A stretch of DNA of 64,000 nt from Adineta steineri (taxonomy: Eukaryota; Rotifera; Eurotatoria; Adinetida; Adinetidae), in the NCBI GenBank assembly GCA_905250115.1, contig CAJNOI010000036.1, positions 322,429 to 386,428 on the forward strand. The letters are read 5' to 3'. Every line of letters begins with the position of its first letter. Position 1 is the first letter of the stretch. The notes under the pieces are model-generated. The model was given only the letters and a program-made list of their open reading frames with translations. It did not search any database and was not told the DNA's origin. Positions 46,701 to 61,700 of this stretch are shown in pieces. Position numbers and translations under genes: made by a program.

Positions 46701-49700
46701 TGCTTTTATTGATAATGAAACAGGTTCACCAGCTTGTGCAATAATATCTTTAGCAAGATCAGCTTTTAATGTTGGTTTAACTTGTTGTACATTCAGATTT
46801 AATTTAACTTCAGTTGTACCACCAATATTTGTTGCTTGACATGTATAACTTCCTTTATCGGTTATTTGGGCAGATTTAAAAACAAGAATTTGTGTACCAT
46901 CAGCTTCCGTTTGTATTGTAACATTATCTGATGGTTGTAATGGTTGTCCATCTTTAAGCCATACTATTGTTGGAGCAGGTGTACCAGTTATTTTACATTG
47001 AAGTTTAGCTGATTCATTAATATTAACATTAACATCCGATGGTTTACCTTCAACTTTTGGTTTAATACAAACATCAAGTTTTGCTTCAGATTTTATCGTA
47101 TCAATACCATTTGAAATAATAACTTCATAGACACCTGTATCGACAAGATCAGCTTTAGGTAAGGTTAATTTATTAAGATTTCCTTTTGATTCAATTTTAT
47201 ATTTTCCTGATGGAGTTATTTCTTGTCCATTGCATAACCATTTAATTGTTGGTTTTGGTAAACCTTCACAATCAATTTCAAATGTTATACTTTGTCCAAC
47301 TTGTGCTATAGAATCTTTAAGTGTTGTATTAAATTTTAATGGTGATGATATTTGAATTTGTGTTTGAGCTTCACGTGTTTGTAATTTATTTTTACATATA
47401 ACTTTATAAATACCCTAGACAGAAGAAAAAAAGAAGGATTTTATTAACTGAGAAAAAAAGATTTTTTTATGTAATTACTTTATCATCTGATGTTGCTTGT
47501 TTAATTGTTAATGAACAATTACCATCTGGGTTTTTAATAATTTCAATACGATCTGATGCTTTTAATTCTTTACCATCTTTTGTCCATGTTACATCCGGTT
47601 GTGGACGTCCACTAACATAACATTGAAGTTGAATTATTTCTCCAACTTGAATTGTTTGTTGTTCAGGAAATTCATGTTTAAGGTCTGTTGGTTGAAGAAC
47701 AGTTAATTTACATTGTGATTCTTTATCACCAAGATCATTTGTTAATACTGCTTTGTAAATACCTTCATCTTCAAGTTTTACATTTGGTATAATTAATTCA
47801 AATGTATCATTTTTAATTTGTACATCAACATCTATTAATTCAATATTATCTTTATACCATTTAATTGTTGGTTGTGGACTTGCTGATGAAACGATAGTTA
47901 AACGAACTTCTTTATCTATTAAACATTCTTGATCAGTTAAACCTTTTGAAATAGCTGGTGCAGCTGAAACATTTAATTTAAATGAAGTTTCCGTTGAACC
48001 AACAGAATTATCAAGTTTACAAGTTAATGTACCAGTTTGATCAACACGAGCATTTTTAATACTTATAACAAGACGACGATTAACAGCATCAAATGTTTGT
48101 TCAATACCATCTTTAGGTGTTAATGGTTTTCCATCACGTAATAATGTTATTTTAGGTAATGGTAATCCATCAATTTGACATTCAATTGTAGCTGTATCAC
48201 CTTGTTTCACAGTTGTATCATTTGGTTTTGTAATAAATTCAGGTGATTCTAAAATAAAACAAGATTTAGATTTATGAAAAAAAAACAAACTATTTCAACA
48301 TACTTGTAATAATAACATTTGTCTTTTTTGATTTAACTTGTCCACCAGCATTTTGAACAATTGCACTATATTCACCTTGATCTTTTTCCGTTGATTTTTC
48401 AATAATTAATTTATATATATTATCTTCTTCTTCAATTATTTGAATACCAACTTGATCTAATGGAATTTCATCATTACCTTTAAACCATCTTATTTGTGGT
48501 TTAGGTTTACCATCAGCTTGTATTGTCAAAGTAATCGATTCATCTTTTGTTACATTTAATGTTGGTTGTAAATCTGTTTTAATTTTCGGTTGTACACATG
48601 TGATATTTAAATTTATTTTCGGAGATTCAACATCACCAGCTTTATTCGTTGCCTTTAATGTATACGAAGATTTATCATCGATTTGTGTACTTTCAAATAC
48701 TAATGAATATGTATCATCTTTTTCAATTGTTTTTATACGTTGATTATCAATATCAAATGGTTGACCATTTTTTAACCATTGTATATCTGGTTTTGGTACA
48801 CCAGATACTTTAACATTTAATTGTGCTTGGTCACCAATAACAACTTGAACATCTTGTACTTTACCTTCAATTTTTGGTTTCATGAGAACATTAACTTGAC
48901 AATTGGATGTTATTGTACCTTGTTCATTGGTTGCAATTATTTTAAATTGTCCACCATCAGTTAAATCAACACGATTTATTGTTAATGTTTGTGTACCATC
49001 TGATTTTGATTCAATTTTTTGTTTGGTTGTTGATTTTATTTCGATATCATTTTGATACCATGTTATTGTTGGTTTAGGTATACCTTGACAACGACATGTT
49101 AATGTTATATTTTGTCCACTAATAACATCAATATCTTGTAATTGTTCGGTAAATGATAATTGTGCTGATACAATAACATTGGTTTGTTCTTCAACTGTTT
49201 GTGCAGCATTTTTAGCACGTATTGTATATTTACCTTGATCTTCTTCTTTAGCATTGGATATAATTAAACGTACATCACCTGTTTGCTCATCATATTCAAT
49301 ATTAAAACGTGCTTTATCTTCTAATGTTGTTACATCTTTTTTATCTTTTAAAAATATGATTTCAGGTTTTGGACGTCCTGAAACTTGACATGAAATTATT
49401 ATTTGTTGACCTTGTACACCATCAATTTTTGGTGCAAGAGATTTAATAATAGGTGCAACATGTACATTTAAATTAGCTTGACTTGCTATTTCACCTTCTG
49501 TATTACTCATAATAACTTTATAGATACCTTCATCTGTTGATTTTGTTTGTTTAATTTTTAATTGATAATTATTACCTTCTTTTGGTATGATAATTTCATA
49601 ATGTTGATCATCAGTTGATATGGGTTTATCATTAAAAAACCATTGTGATGTTGGTGTTGGTGTTCCACTTGATTCAATTGTTAATGTTATATCTTGTCCT

Positions 49701-52700
49701 TCAATAATACTTTCATCTTTTAGTCCTTTGATTAATTTTGGTCCAGTATATATATCAAGTTTAGCATCATGTGTAATTTTTCCGGCGACATTTTCTGCTT
49801 GACATGTTATTATTCCTTTATGTTTATCAGCATCAATTTTACGTAATGTTAATGATGCTTTTTGTGTCGCATTATCAAATGTAATTGAACAATCAGCATT
49901 AGCTGTTAATGGTTTACCATTAAGTAACCAAGTTACTTTTGGAATCGGAAATGCTGATAATTGTGCTTCATAAGTAACTTCTTTACCTTGACTAACAGAT
50001 GCATCTTGAGGTGTTTGAAGAAAAACAGGCACTTGTTGAACAGTTACTTTCGCTTTTTTTGTTTTAACAACACCGGCAGAATTTTCAACTGAAGCTTGAT
50101 ATTCACCTTGATCAGTAGTTGCTGCATTTGGTATACGAAAAATAGCAGTAACAGTTGTGTCACCAGGTGTGGTTGATTCTTCAATAGTTACTGGACCAAT
50201 TTCATTACCATCTTTATAGAATTTAATTGTTGGTGTTGGACGACCATCAACAAGAAGACGATAGATAAGTTCAGCACCAACATTAATAGTTTGTGGTTCA
50301 AGATCATTTTTTAATGTTGGTTTAACTTCTTTAACATTAAGATTCATTTTAGCATCAATTGATCCAACTTTATTTGTTGCACGAGCTATATATGCTTGTG
50401 AATCTTGTGATGTCGTATTATTTATAATTAATGTGGATTGTCCATTATCATCAGTAAGAATTTGTATACGTTCATCAGCTATTATTTCAGTACCATCAAC
50501 TTTATGCCATGTTACAGTTGCTTTTGGTATAGCAGTAAATTTAATATTAAGTTTTGCTGTTTCATTTAATAAACAGGTTACATCAGTTGGTTTACCATCA
50601 ATTTTTGGTTTAACTAAAAAAATATTCATTATATTCAAATTATACGAAAAGAATATTACATACCACAAACATCAACATTAGCTTGTGTTTCAATTCTTTC
50701 TTTACCATTATCAGCAACAACTTTATAAACACCAATATCAGGCATATCACCTTTATTTATTGTTAATGTACTTGTTGAACCTTTGGCATCGATACGTGTC
50801 TTCTGATTTGATTTAATTTCAGTATCATTAAAATACCAAGTTAATTTCGGTTTTGGTACACCTTCACAATCAACAGATAAAACTCCATTTGAACCTTGTA
50901 TAATATCTAAATCATTTAATTGATTTAGAAATCTTAATGATGCTGTAACTTTAATATTTGATGTTGAATCAGCTTTGCCAATCTTATTTTTAATTGTTAA
51001 TGTATATGAACCAATATCTTCTTCTTTAACATTTGTTATTGTTAATATACATTCATCATCAGCAGTACGTTCAGTTTTAATACGATCTGATGATGCTAAT
51101 GGTTTTTGATCTTTTAACCATTGTACATCAACTTTTGGTCGACCATAGACATTTGTTTTAAGTATAAGAGTTTGACCTAAGGTTATTTCTTGATCAGTTA
51201 ATTGTGGTTCAATACGTGGTGTTTCTAAAGAGATAAGAATAAAATAGAAAAAGAAATTTTATAATATTTTATTTACCAAGTGCTTTAAGTTGAACGGTTG
51301 CTTCACTTTGTCCAAGTGCATTTTTAACTTTAATTTGTATGGGTGATTCATCTTCAGGTGTTATATCATGTATGATTAATTTTGTTACTGTTAAACTTTC
51401 TTCAATAATTTCATATTTATCTGAAGATTTAATTGATTGATCACGATGTATCCATTCTATTTCGGGTTTTGGTGAACCAGATGTTTCAATTGTAAAAACA
51501 GCATCAGTATGTAATAAAGCTTCTGCATCTGCTGGTTTTTTCGTTATTTTTGGTCCAGCTAAAATTAAAATAAAATTTAATATTTTGTAAAAAAATATGT
51601 TTTGTTATTTACTTTTAACTGAACATTGAACTGATTCTTCAATTGAACCTGATGTATTATCAGCTTTAATGGTAAGTTTTCCTGTATGTTTTGGTAATGT
51701 TTGTTTAATAGTTAATACGGATGTACCAGTTGCTTGATCTGTTTGTACATCAAATCCATCTTTAGCTGTAACTGGTTTACCTTCAAATAACCAAGTAATT
51801 TTCGCGGCTGGATAAGCATCAATCTTAGCACGAAATTCGCTTGTCTCATTTTCATTAACATCAATTGATATGGGTTTTTCAATAAATTCAGGAGCTTTTG
51901 TTACAATTAATTTACCTTTCTTTGATTTAACTGTACCACCTGAATTTGTCACTATAGCTGAATAATCACCTTGATGTTCAGCTTTACATTTAACTATTTT
52001 AAGAACAAATGTATCCGATGATTCATCATGAATTAATTCAAAATCTTGATTTGTTGAAAGAATTTCTTCATTATCATTTTTAAACCAACGAATTGTTGGT
52101 CGAGGATTTCCTATTGCTTTTATACTAAATTGTGTAGATTCATCACGAATTGCATTTACATTTGTAATATCAGATAATATTTGTGGTTTAATTTCTTTAA
52201 CTGTTAAATTTATTTTTGAATCAATTTCACCAACTTTATTCGTTGCACGAGCAATATAAGCGGAACTATCTATTAATTCTGTTTTCTTGAATTTCAAGAC
52301 ACTTGTACCATCAGGTAATTCACTAATTTCAATATTATCAGTTGAAGTTAATGGAGTATTAAGATCATTTGCTTTATACCTAAAATTAATATTAGAATAG
52401 ATAGATAAATAAACAATGAAATCAACAAACCAGGCAACAGTTGGTTTTGGTATAGCACTAAATTTAGTACGTAATTCTGCTGATTCATTAATTTGAACAG
52501 TAACATCATTGACTTTACCATCGACTTTTGGTTTAGCTAAAATGAAAATAATGGGTAAAAAGATCGAATAATTTGATTAAATACATACTGCAAACAGAAA
52601 TAGTTGCTTTTGTTTCAATAGTACCATCAGGATTAGTTGCAACACATTTATAGATACCATCATCGGGTAAATCAGCTTTTGGTAATGTTAATGTATGAAT

Positions 52701-55700
52701 ATTTTGTTTGGATTCAATTTTCGTTTTTGGTGTATTTTTAATTTCTTGATCATTAAAAAACCTAAAGAATTAAGAAAATTTTGTGTTTTAAAATGAATGA
52801 TGATCAAAATTTTATTTTTACCATTTAACTGTTGGTTTTGGTATACCATTTGTTTCAACAGTCATTACACAAGGTGATTGTGCAATTATATCTTGATCTT
52901 TTAATGGTTGAATAAAATCTAATGATGCTTTAACAGTAATTGTTGAATTGATTTCTTTTTGTCCAACTTTATTTTTAACAACTAATGTATATTTAGCTTG
53001 ATTTTCTGTTTCATCAAGTGATTTTATTAATAATTCACATGTACCATCATCTGATGATGTTATCATATGTCGATCATCACCTTTAAATTCTTTACCATTT
53101 TTCAACCATGCTACTGTAGCTTTTGGTCGACCACCAATAACCTTACATTTAAGACTAACATCTGTACCAAGTGGTTGAGTTACATCACCAAATGGTTGAT
53201 CAATTGATGGTTGTTCAAGAACAGTTAATTGACCAGTTGAATCAACAGTACCTAGAAGATTTTCAGCTGAAATACGATACTTACCTTCATCAGTTGATTT
53301 AACATTTTTAATAATTAATGTATGAGTTGTATTATCAGATTCGATAATATGATCATTATCAGCTATAATTGGATTATCATCTTTAGTCCAAGATATGGTT
53401 GGTGTAGGTGAACCAGTTACATCAACAACAAAACGAATTTCATTATCGATCATAACTTCTTGATCTGTTAATTTCTTCGTAATAATTGGTGAAGCTAAAA
53501 ATAAATATGAAGAATTTTTATTTATTAATCAAAATTTTTATTTACTTTGAACATCGAGAGTTGCTGGTGCATCAGTTGTGCCAGCTGTATTTTCTACTCG
53601 ACAGATAAGTTCACCAGCTTGTTTAGTAGTTCCTGCTTTATGTTTAAGTGTAATTTGACCAGTTTTAGCATCAAATTGACTTTCAAAACCAAGATCAGGT
53701 GTTAATGGTTTACCATTTTTAAGCCTATTACGAAAAACAATCAAAAAATATATACGATATTAATAGAAGTCTATATTACCATGTAACTTTTGGTTGTGGA
53801 TAAGCATCGACTTGTGCATCAAATATAACATTTTGTCCATCTTTAATTGTTTGTGATTGTGGTAATTTAATAAATTCTGGTTTTTTCTGTACTGTCACCT
53901 TTGTTTTCTTTGATTTAACTGTTCCACCTGGATTTGTTGCTTGAACAGAATATTCACCTTGATGATCAGGTGTACAATTTTGTACAATTAATGTATATGT
54001 TTGTTTATCATCAAACGTTATTTGATAATCTGTATTATTATTTATTTCATCATTACCTTTAAACCATTTTATTTGTGGTTGTGGTGTACCAGTAACATCA
54101 ATTTGAAGTTCTAATGTATTACCTTTTTCAACAATAAGTTGATCGGTTAAATCACGTATTATAACAGGTTTAATTGAATTAACAATTAAATTCATTTTAG
54201 CATCAATTTCACCAAAACGATTTTTAGCTTTGCATATATAGGATGATTTATCATCAAGTTGACATTGTGATATATGTAATGAATGAACATTTGGTTTATC
54301 TTCATGAATAGTTATACGTTGATCAGCAATAATTGCAACATTATCTTTAAACCAAGTTATTTCCGGTTTGGGAAATCCAGAAATTGTACATTCAAGAACA
54401 GCTGATTGTTCAACATTAACAGTAACATCAGCAGGTTTACCTTCAACTTTTGGTTTACCTAGAAATAACGAAAAAATGAGATCGAACGTTAGTAATAATA
54501 ATAATATACATACTGCCAACAGTAAGATTACATATTGTTTCAATAGGAGTTCCAGTACCATTATCTGCAACTGCTTTATAGACACCTATAAGAAACAATA
54601 ATTATGACAAATGATAAATATATTTAAAAATTAATAAAATACCAGCATCAGTTGTATCAGTACGATTAACAGTCAATGTATGAACATTTTGTTTAACTAC
54701 TATAGCTTGTTTTTGTGTAGATTTAAGTTCGACATCATTAAAAAACCTATAAAATAAGAACATATATATAGATAATCTTATTACAAATTCTAAAAAAATA
54801 AGATTTACCATTTAACAGTTGGTTTCGGAATACCTTGTACTTCACAAGTTAATACAGCATTTTGTGTATTAAGTACATCTGTATCTTGTAATGGTTGAAT
54901 AAATTGTAATGATGCTGTTACTCTTAATTGTGCATCTGTTTGACTTGTACCAACTTTATTTTTTGCTACACATGAATATAATCCTTGATCTTCTTCACTC
55001 ATATCTTTTATAATTAATTTAGCATTACCATCTTTATCTATTGGTACAATTGAAAATTTTTTCTCATCAGCTTTTATTTCTTTTCCTGATTTTAACCATG
55101 TTAATGTTACTTGTGGTATACCAGTTACTTTAACATTAAATTCAATAGTTTCTTTAGCATTAACTGTTTGATCATGTAAACCATCGAGAAAACTAGGAGC
55201 ATGTGTAACATTAAGTTTCGCTTCTGTTTGTATTTGTCCAAGTTCATTTGTTGCTTGTACACTGTAATTTCCATGATCATCTAATGTTGTATTTTTAATA
55301 ATAAGTTTATGTTGATTTGTTTTTGTATCATAGGATATATCATATTTATTTGGTAATACATCGATTGGTTTACCATTAAAAAACCATTGAATTGTTGCTT
55401 GTGGTGATGATTGAAATTCACAAATAAATGTTGCATCATTATTTGCAACGATTTCAATATCAGTTAATGGTTTAAGAAGTATAGGTGTTGAACGAACATT
55501 AATACTAACAATTTCTTCAGCTGTACCAACAGTATTTTCAGCTTTGATTGTTAATGTACCAGTATGTTTTGTTGTTGTATTTTTAATAGATAATGTTGCA
55601 ATACCGGTTTTATTATCAAAACTTGTTTCATAACCATCTTTAGCTGATACAGGTTTACCAGCAAGTAACCATGTTACTTTTGCTTGTGGTAATGCATCAA

Positions 55701-58700
55701 TTTGACATTCAATATGACTTGTTTCACTTTGATTAACAGTAATTGTTTCGGGTTTTGTAATAAATGTTGGTTGTTTTTGTATAATAATTTTACTTTTCTT
55801 AGATTTTACAACACCAGCAACATTAGTTAATTGACATTGATATTCTCCGATATCATCTTGAGCAGCATTTTTTATAATAAGAAAATATTCATTTGTTGTT
55901 TTATCTTCTTTCAATTGTATACGTTCATCTGTTGTTATGATTAATTCAGTATTATTTTTAAACCATTGACATGTTGGTTGTGGATTACCAGTACCAGATA
56001 TTGATAAAATAAAATCTTCATTTTTAATACCAATATAATTTGGATTAAGATCACGTGTTATAATTGGTTTAATTGCTATAGAAAAGAAGACGAGAAAATA
56101 AAAATGTATTAAATATTATTTATTATACACTTACGTTTAATATTTAAATTAGCTTTGCCTTCAACTTCACCAGCAATATTTGTTAATTTAACTGAATAAA
56201 CACCTTTATCATCCATAGTTGTATTATTAATTGTTAAAACAGATAATGTTGGTGTTTCTTGTGTAATTACAAATCGTTGATCATCAGTTGGAATAGGTTT
56301 TCCATCTTTAAACCAACTTATAGTTGGTAACGGTTGTCCAGAATATTGACATTGAATACGAGCATTCTCATCAATATTAACAGCAACATCAGCTATTTTA
56401 TCAACTTTTGGTTTTGTACATACGCCTACTTTAGCATCAGCTTGTACTTTATCAACTGGATTTTCTGCTACGACACTATATTGACCTTCATCATTAGCAT
56501 CACCTTTGAGAATAGTTAATGTATATAGACCATCTTTTTTAGCATCAATTTGATGTTTTGTTGCAGATGATTTTAATGGTTGACCTTTAAATAACCATGT
56601 AACTTGAGGTTTTGGATTACCAATTATTTCAGCAGTTAAAATAATGGATTGACCAATAATAAGAACAGAATCAATTGGTGGTTTAATAATTTGTGGTGGA
56701 CCTAATACTTCAACTTGACCTTCTGTTTGTAAATCTTCATATTTAGCAACATACATTCCTTTATCTTTATCTTGTGTATTTGGTATAATTAATTTATGTA
56801 TTAAACCATCAACTTCTTCTTTAATATCAGTTATTGGTTGACCGTCTTTAAACCACTCTAATGTAATATTTGGTTTATTAACTGTACATTGTAATTCACA
56901 TTTATCACCACGTTTAATTTTAAGATTTTTTAATTTATCAGTAAAATCAAATGGTTCTTCTTTAACAAATAACTGTCCACTTGTTTTTGTTATTTCATCT
57001 AATACACATGTTACTGTTGAATTATCTTCATTTAATAAGCAATCTTTTAATACAAGACGACGTCCTTTACCAATTGATAATAATTGTACACGTTCAATAC
57101 GTACAGGTGCATCATTAACCAACCATGTAACAGGTGCTTCACCATCAGATATATAACATTCAAATGTTGCATTTTTACCTTCATGAACTGTTACATTTGT
57201 AAGTGGTTTTGTAATTGTAACAAGGCCAAGACGTGATATTCGACGATCTTTGCCTGTTCCTTGTTTTGGTACACCTAATCCACCACGTCCATCATCTTCA
57301 CCTTCGAAACCTTCACCAAGAGTATCACCTACACGTGAACGACGACGAGGAATTTCACCAGGTGCTAAACCAATAAGATCAACAGCTTCGCTTTGTTGAA
57401 AATTCATTGCTTCACCTTCACCAGTTAATTGAAAATGTTTCAATTGATATTGTAAACCAGGACCACCACCAGGTTTTGCTCTAGCTTGACCTTTCTTCAA
57501 TTTACCCCAATCAGGTCCACCATCACCTTCGCGTTGTAAACCTTGTCTAAAAAACATATACAAATATTTATTTTTTTTCATTTACAAGAATTTAACTACT
57601 TACGCTTTACGTAAAACACTCTTATAATCAATAACTTCTTCTGGTTTTGTTGCATTAAAACATGAAACAGGTTTTGTTACAGTTCCATGAACATTTTGAA
57701 GTGTAACTGTATAAATACCTGTATCACTATTTGAACATTGATTTATTTCAAATATATGTGCATCTAATTCTTCATCATAATAAAGAGCATATTTTTGTGT
57801 ATTCTCTGTAAATTGTTTATTTTTTCCTTTTGACCATACAACTATTGGATATGGATCACCGGCAACACGACAACCAAATACAGCTGTTTGTCCTTCCAAA
57901 CAACTAACTTTTTCAGGTGTATCAACAAATGTTGGTGGTTCACCAGATACAGTTAATTTACATTGTGTTGTTTGTTCACCACCAGGATTTTTTGCACGAC
58001 ATTCATATAGACCTGTATCAGTTTCTTGACAATCAGGTATTGTTAATGTCCATGTTGTTGTACGTGGATCAAATACAATGGATATACGCTCATTTTCATC
58101 AAATACTTGTCCATCTTTAAGCCATGTTAAACGTGGTAATGGTAAACCACTTACTTTCAATTGTGTTTTTAATATGCCACCAACAGGAAATAAACCATCG
58201 GATAAATGTTTTGTAAAATTTGGTGGAGCCAATTCTATAAGAAATAAAAAAATCAAAATCAATATAAGATTCATATAAATCACACTTACGAAATAATGTT
58301 AATTTTCCAACACATGATGCTTGTCCAAGAGAATTTGTTGCTGTACATGTATATGATCCAGCATCAGTTGTTTTAGCATTTGCTATAGTAAATAAATACC
58401 AACCATCTTTAAGTTCCTTCAATGTATATCTAAACACAAACAAATATATATATTTGAATAAAATAATTTCATAATTATCTTACCGTCCTTGTAAATCAAT
58501 GGGTCGTTGATTAAATGCAAATTCTAATTTCGGTCTTGGATATCCTGCAACTTGTACACGAATATCAATATCACAATTTTCTACACCTTCTAATTTTTCT
58601 AATTTTTGTAAAAATACTGGTGCCATTTCAATGGTTAATGTTGCTGATGTTTTAACTTGTCCAAATGGATTTTGTGCTGTACATACATAAAATCCACCAT

Positions 58701-61700
58701 CTTCTAATTGAATATTTTTAATACCTAATGAATAAAATCCACGTTTTTCTTCAGCAACTAATCTTCCTCCATATAAACTAAAATCAATAGGTATAGCATC
58801 TTTTGACCAAATAGCTTTCGCTTCTGGAAATGCTTGAATTTGTGTTTCTAATCTTGCTGTACGTTTTATAGCAACAAATAAATCTTTTAATGGCTCAACA
58901 ATTGTAGGTGGAGATGATATAAGAACATTAATTTTTCCGGATGTACGACCAACATTATTCATACAAACAACTTGATATTCACCAGCATCTTTCGTTGTTG
59001 CATGTTGAATACGTAATTGATGTTGATTACCATCAGATGTAATTTGATATTTTGAATTTGATTCTAAATCGACAGCTAAATATGACCATTTAACTTGAGG
59101 TGCTGGTGAACCACTGACTTCAATATTAATTTCACAATCTTGTCCATCGACAACAGTAAGTTTTTCAGGTATTTTAACAATTGTTGGTGGTACGGCAACT
59201 GATACTTGAGCATCCGATGTACTTGTTTTAGATCCTATTGTTGCTTTTATACTATAATAACCAGCATCAGATGCTAAAGCTTGTTTTATATTTAAAACAT
59301 GAACTTTATTTCCTTTTGCAGATAGAACTATACGATCAGATGCAACAAGTGGTTGATTATCTTTCATCCAGACTATTGTTGGAATACCATTCTTAGTATT
59401 AACTTCACAATCGAGAGTTATTGGACGTCCTTGAGTAACAGCTATATCACGTAATGAACGTTCAAATAAAGTACTTGAACCTTCGACATCAAGATCAATA
59501 TCAGTAGAAACTTTTCCAACTGTATTAGCAACTGTTACAATATAAGTACCAGCAACATCAATTGAACCATTTTTTATTAATAAATAATGTGTATCATTTT
59601 CTGTACGTAGCTGATAAAATTCATTTGGTGATATCACCATACCTTTTCGAGACCATGAAACTAGACGGAAAAAAAGAATTTTTTCTTTTTATCAAAAGAA
59701 TTTCTATAATTTACCTGTTGGTGTTGGAGCACCGAAAACTTTAACAAAAAATTCGATATTTTCACCAGCATTGATTGTTGTTGATTGTGATTTATCAATA
59801 ATTTTCGGTAAATGTTGTTCACCAGCTATTTGTAATTGTACTTCACTTTGTATTTCTCCTAGAGGATTTTTAACAAGACATTTTATTATACCAACATCAT
59901 TATCAGTTATTTTATTAATACGAAGAATAAATAATCCACGTTCTTCAACAGTTGATATTCTAGGACCAGGTTGTAATAATTGTCCATTAAGAAACCATTT
60001 TACTTCTGGTACTGGACTTCCAGATATACGACAATTAAATTCAGCCATTTTTCCTTTAAGAACAGATGTTGTTTTTGGTTCAAGAGTAAATGTGGGTAAT
60101 ACACCTTTCGATTCTAAACGTCCTTGAGATTTAATTTGTCCAAGATTATTTTTTACTATTATTTCATAATTTCCAGTATTTTCTTGTTTAAATTCTTTTA
60201 TATTAAGTACATGTGTATTGCCTTCTTTGGAACGATCAGTTTTCATAAATAGATTTCCATCCGTTGATGTTGTATCAGTTATTAATTGACCATCTTTAAA
60301 CCATTGTTGATCAATATCATGTTTTGATTTACATGTTAATGCACATGGTGCACCTAAATCAATTTGTATTGTTGAAAGATCTTCAATAATAATTGGTGGT
60401 TGTAGTGGTGCTGCAGCACTTGAACGACGACGTGTAGGTTGTGGTGCTGGTACTTGTAATTCAGCTTCTTCAAATGCTGCTTTCTTTTGATGATCAATTG
60501 TATGAGTAGATTTTTTCACATGACATGTACTTATTGTATGACCATATGTATTCTGTGCTTGTGCTTTATAAATACCTAATTTTTTCTGTTTAGCATTAAT
60601 TATAAGTTGATGACGAATTGTATGAGGATTTAAATTTTCACTTTGTCGTTGATAATCATTGCCAACAAGTATTTTACGATCGTTAAAAAACCATAATAAA
60701 TCTGGTAATGGATTACCAGTAATAATACATTCGAGGCTAGAAAACAAAAAACACGTTATGAATATAAGAAGAGAATTTAAAAAAAATTATTCTTACGTGA
60801 GTTGTTCATCTTCATTGATTAATAACTCACTCTCAAGTGGTTGAGAAAAGGCAGGTTTGCCTTCAGGTATAACTAATGTACTTGAACGACGTCTTGCAGT
60901 AGTATCGGTTGGCTCGCTTGACATTGTATTACCTTCACTACCACTTGCTGTCGTTAATGTTGCTCTATTGAATAGATAGAAAAGAAAGGTTAGTATATTT
61001 CATTGAAATGTGTTGAAATGATAAATTGATAGAACTTTGTCTTTTAGAAGAAGAAAAAAAAATTTCGAATCATTAATCATTGTCTAATCAATAAAATTTT
61101 TAGATTATTTGTATTATCAAATAACCTTGTTCTATACTGTGATGATTAGATCGTGTTATTTTGCACAGCATGTATTAATAGGAAAGAATTTCTATCATCA
61201 TTTTTTAGTGACTGTTGTTTATAAATATTATCGAATTATACAGGTATGCAAAGTCTTATATAACAAACAGAACAGATGGACAGTAGAGAAAATAAACGAT
61301 CTGTTATATTTCCATCATTTTCTCCACTCTTCTTTTTCTTTTCCTTTCTTTATCGAGTCTTATTGCTAGTCGTTGCGCTGTCACATTTATACATCTGTAA
61401 TCAATTCTCATCTATGCTTCTTGTTCTCTTCCAGAAGTTATACGATGCATATAGATATATGTATAGATATATATATTCTGCATAGAATTACGTATCCTTT
61501 GCTTCTTCTTCTTCTCTTTTATCCTTTCTATGACACAAGGGTGACATCGTTATTTTTGTCCATTGGTTTAGACCATCAATAGTGTACTCTTGCTGACATA
61601 AGTCGTTGTCTATAAGTTGTTCTCGCACAATTAGTGTGTATAAAGCTGTTAGCCAAAAATAGAAGATAAAGAAGAAGAAGAAGAATGAGAAGGAGAGAAG

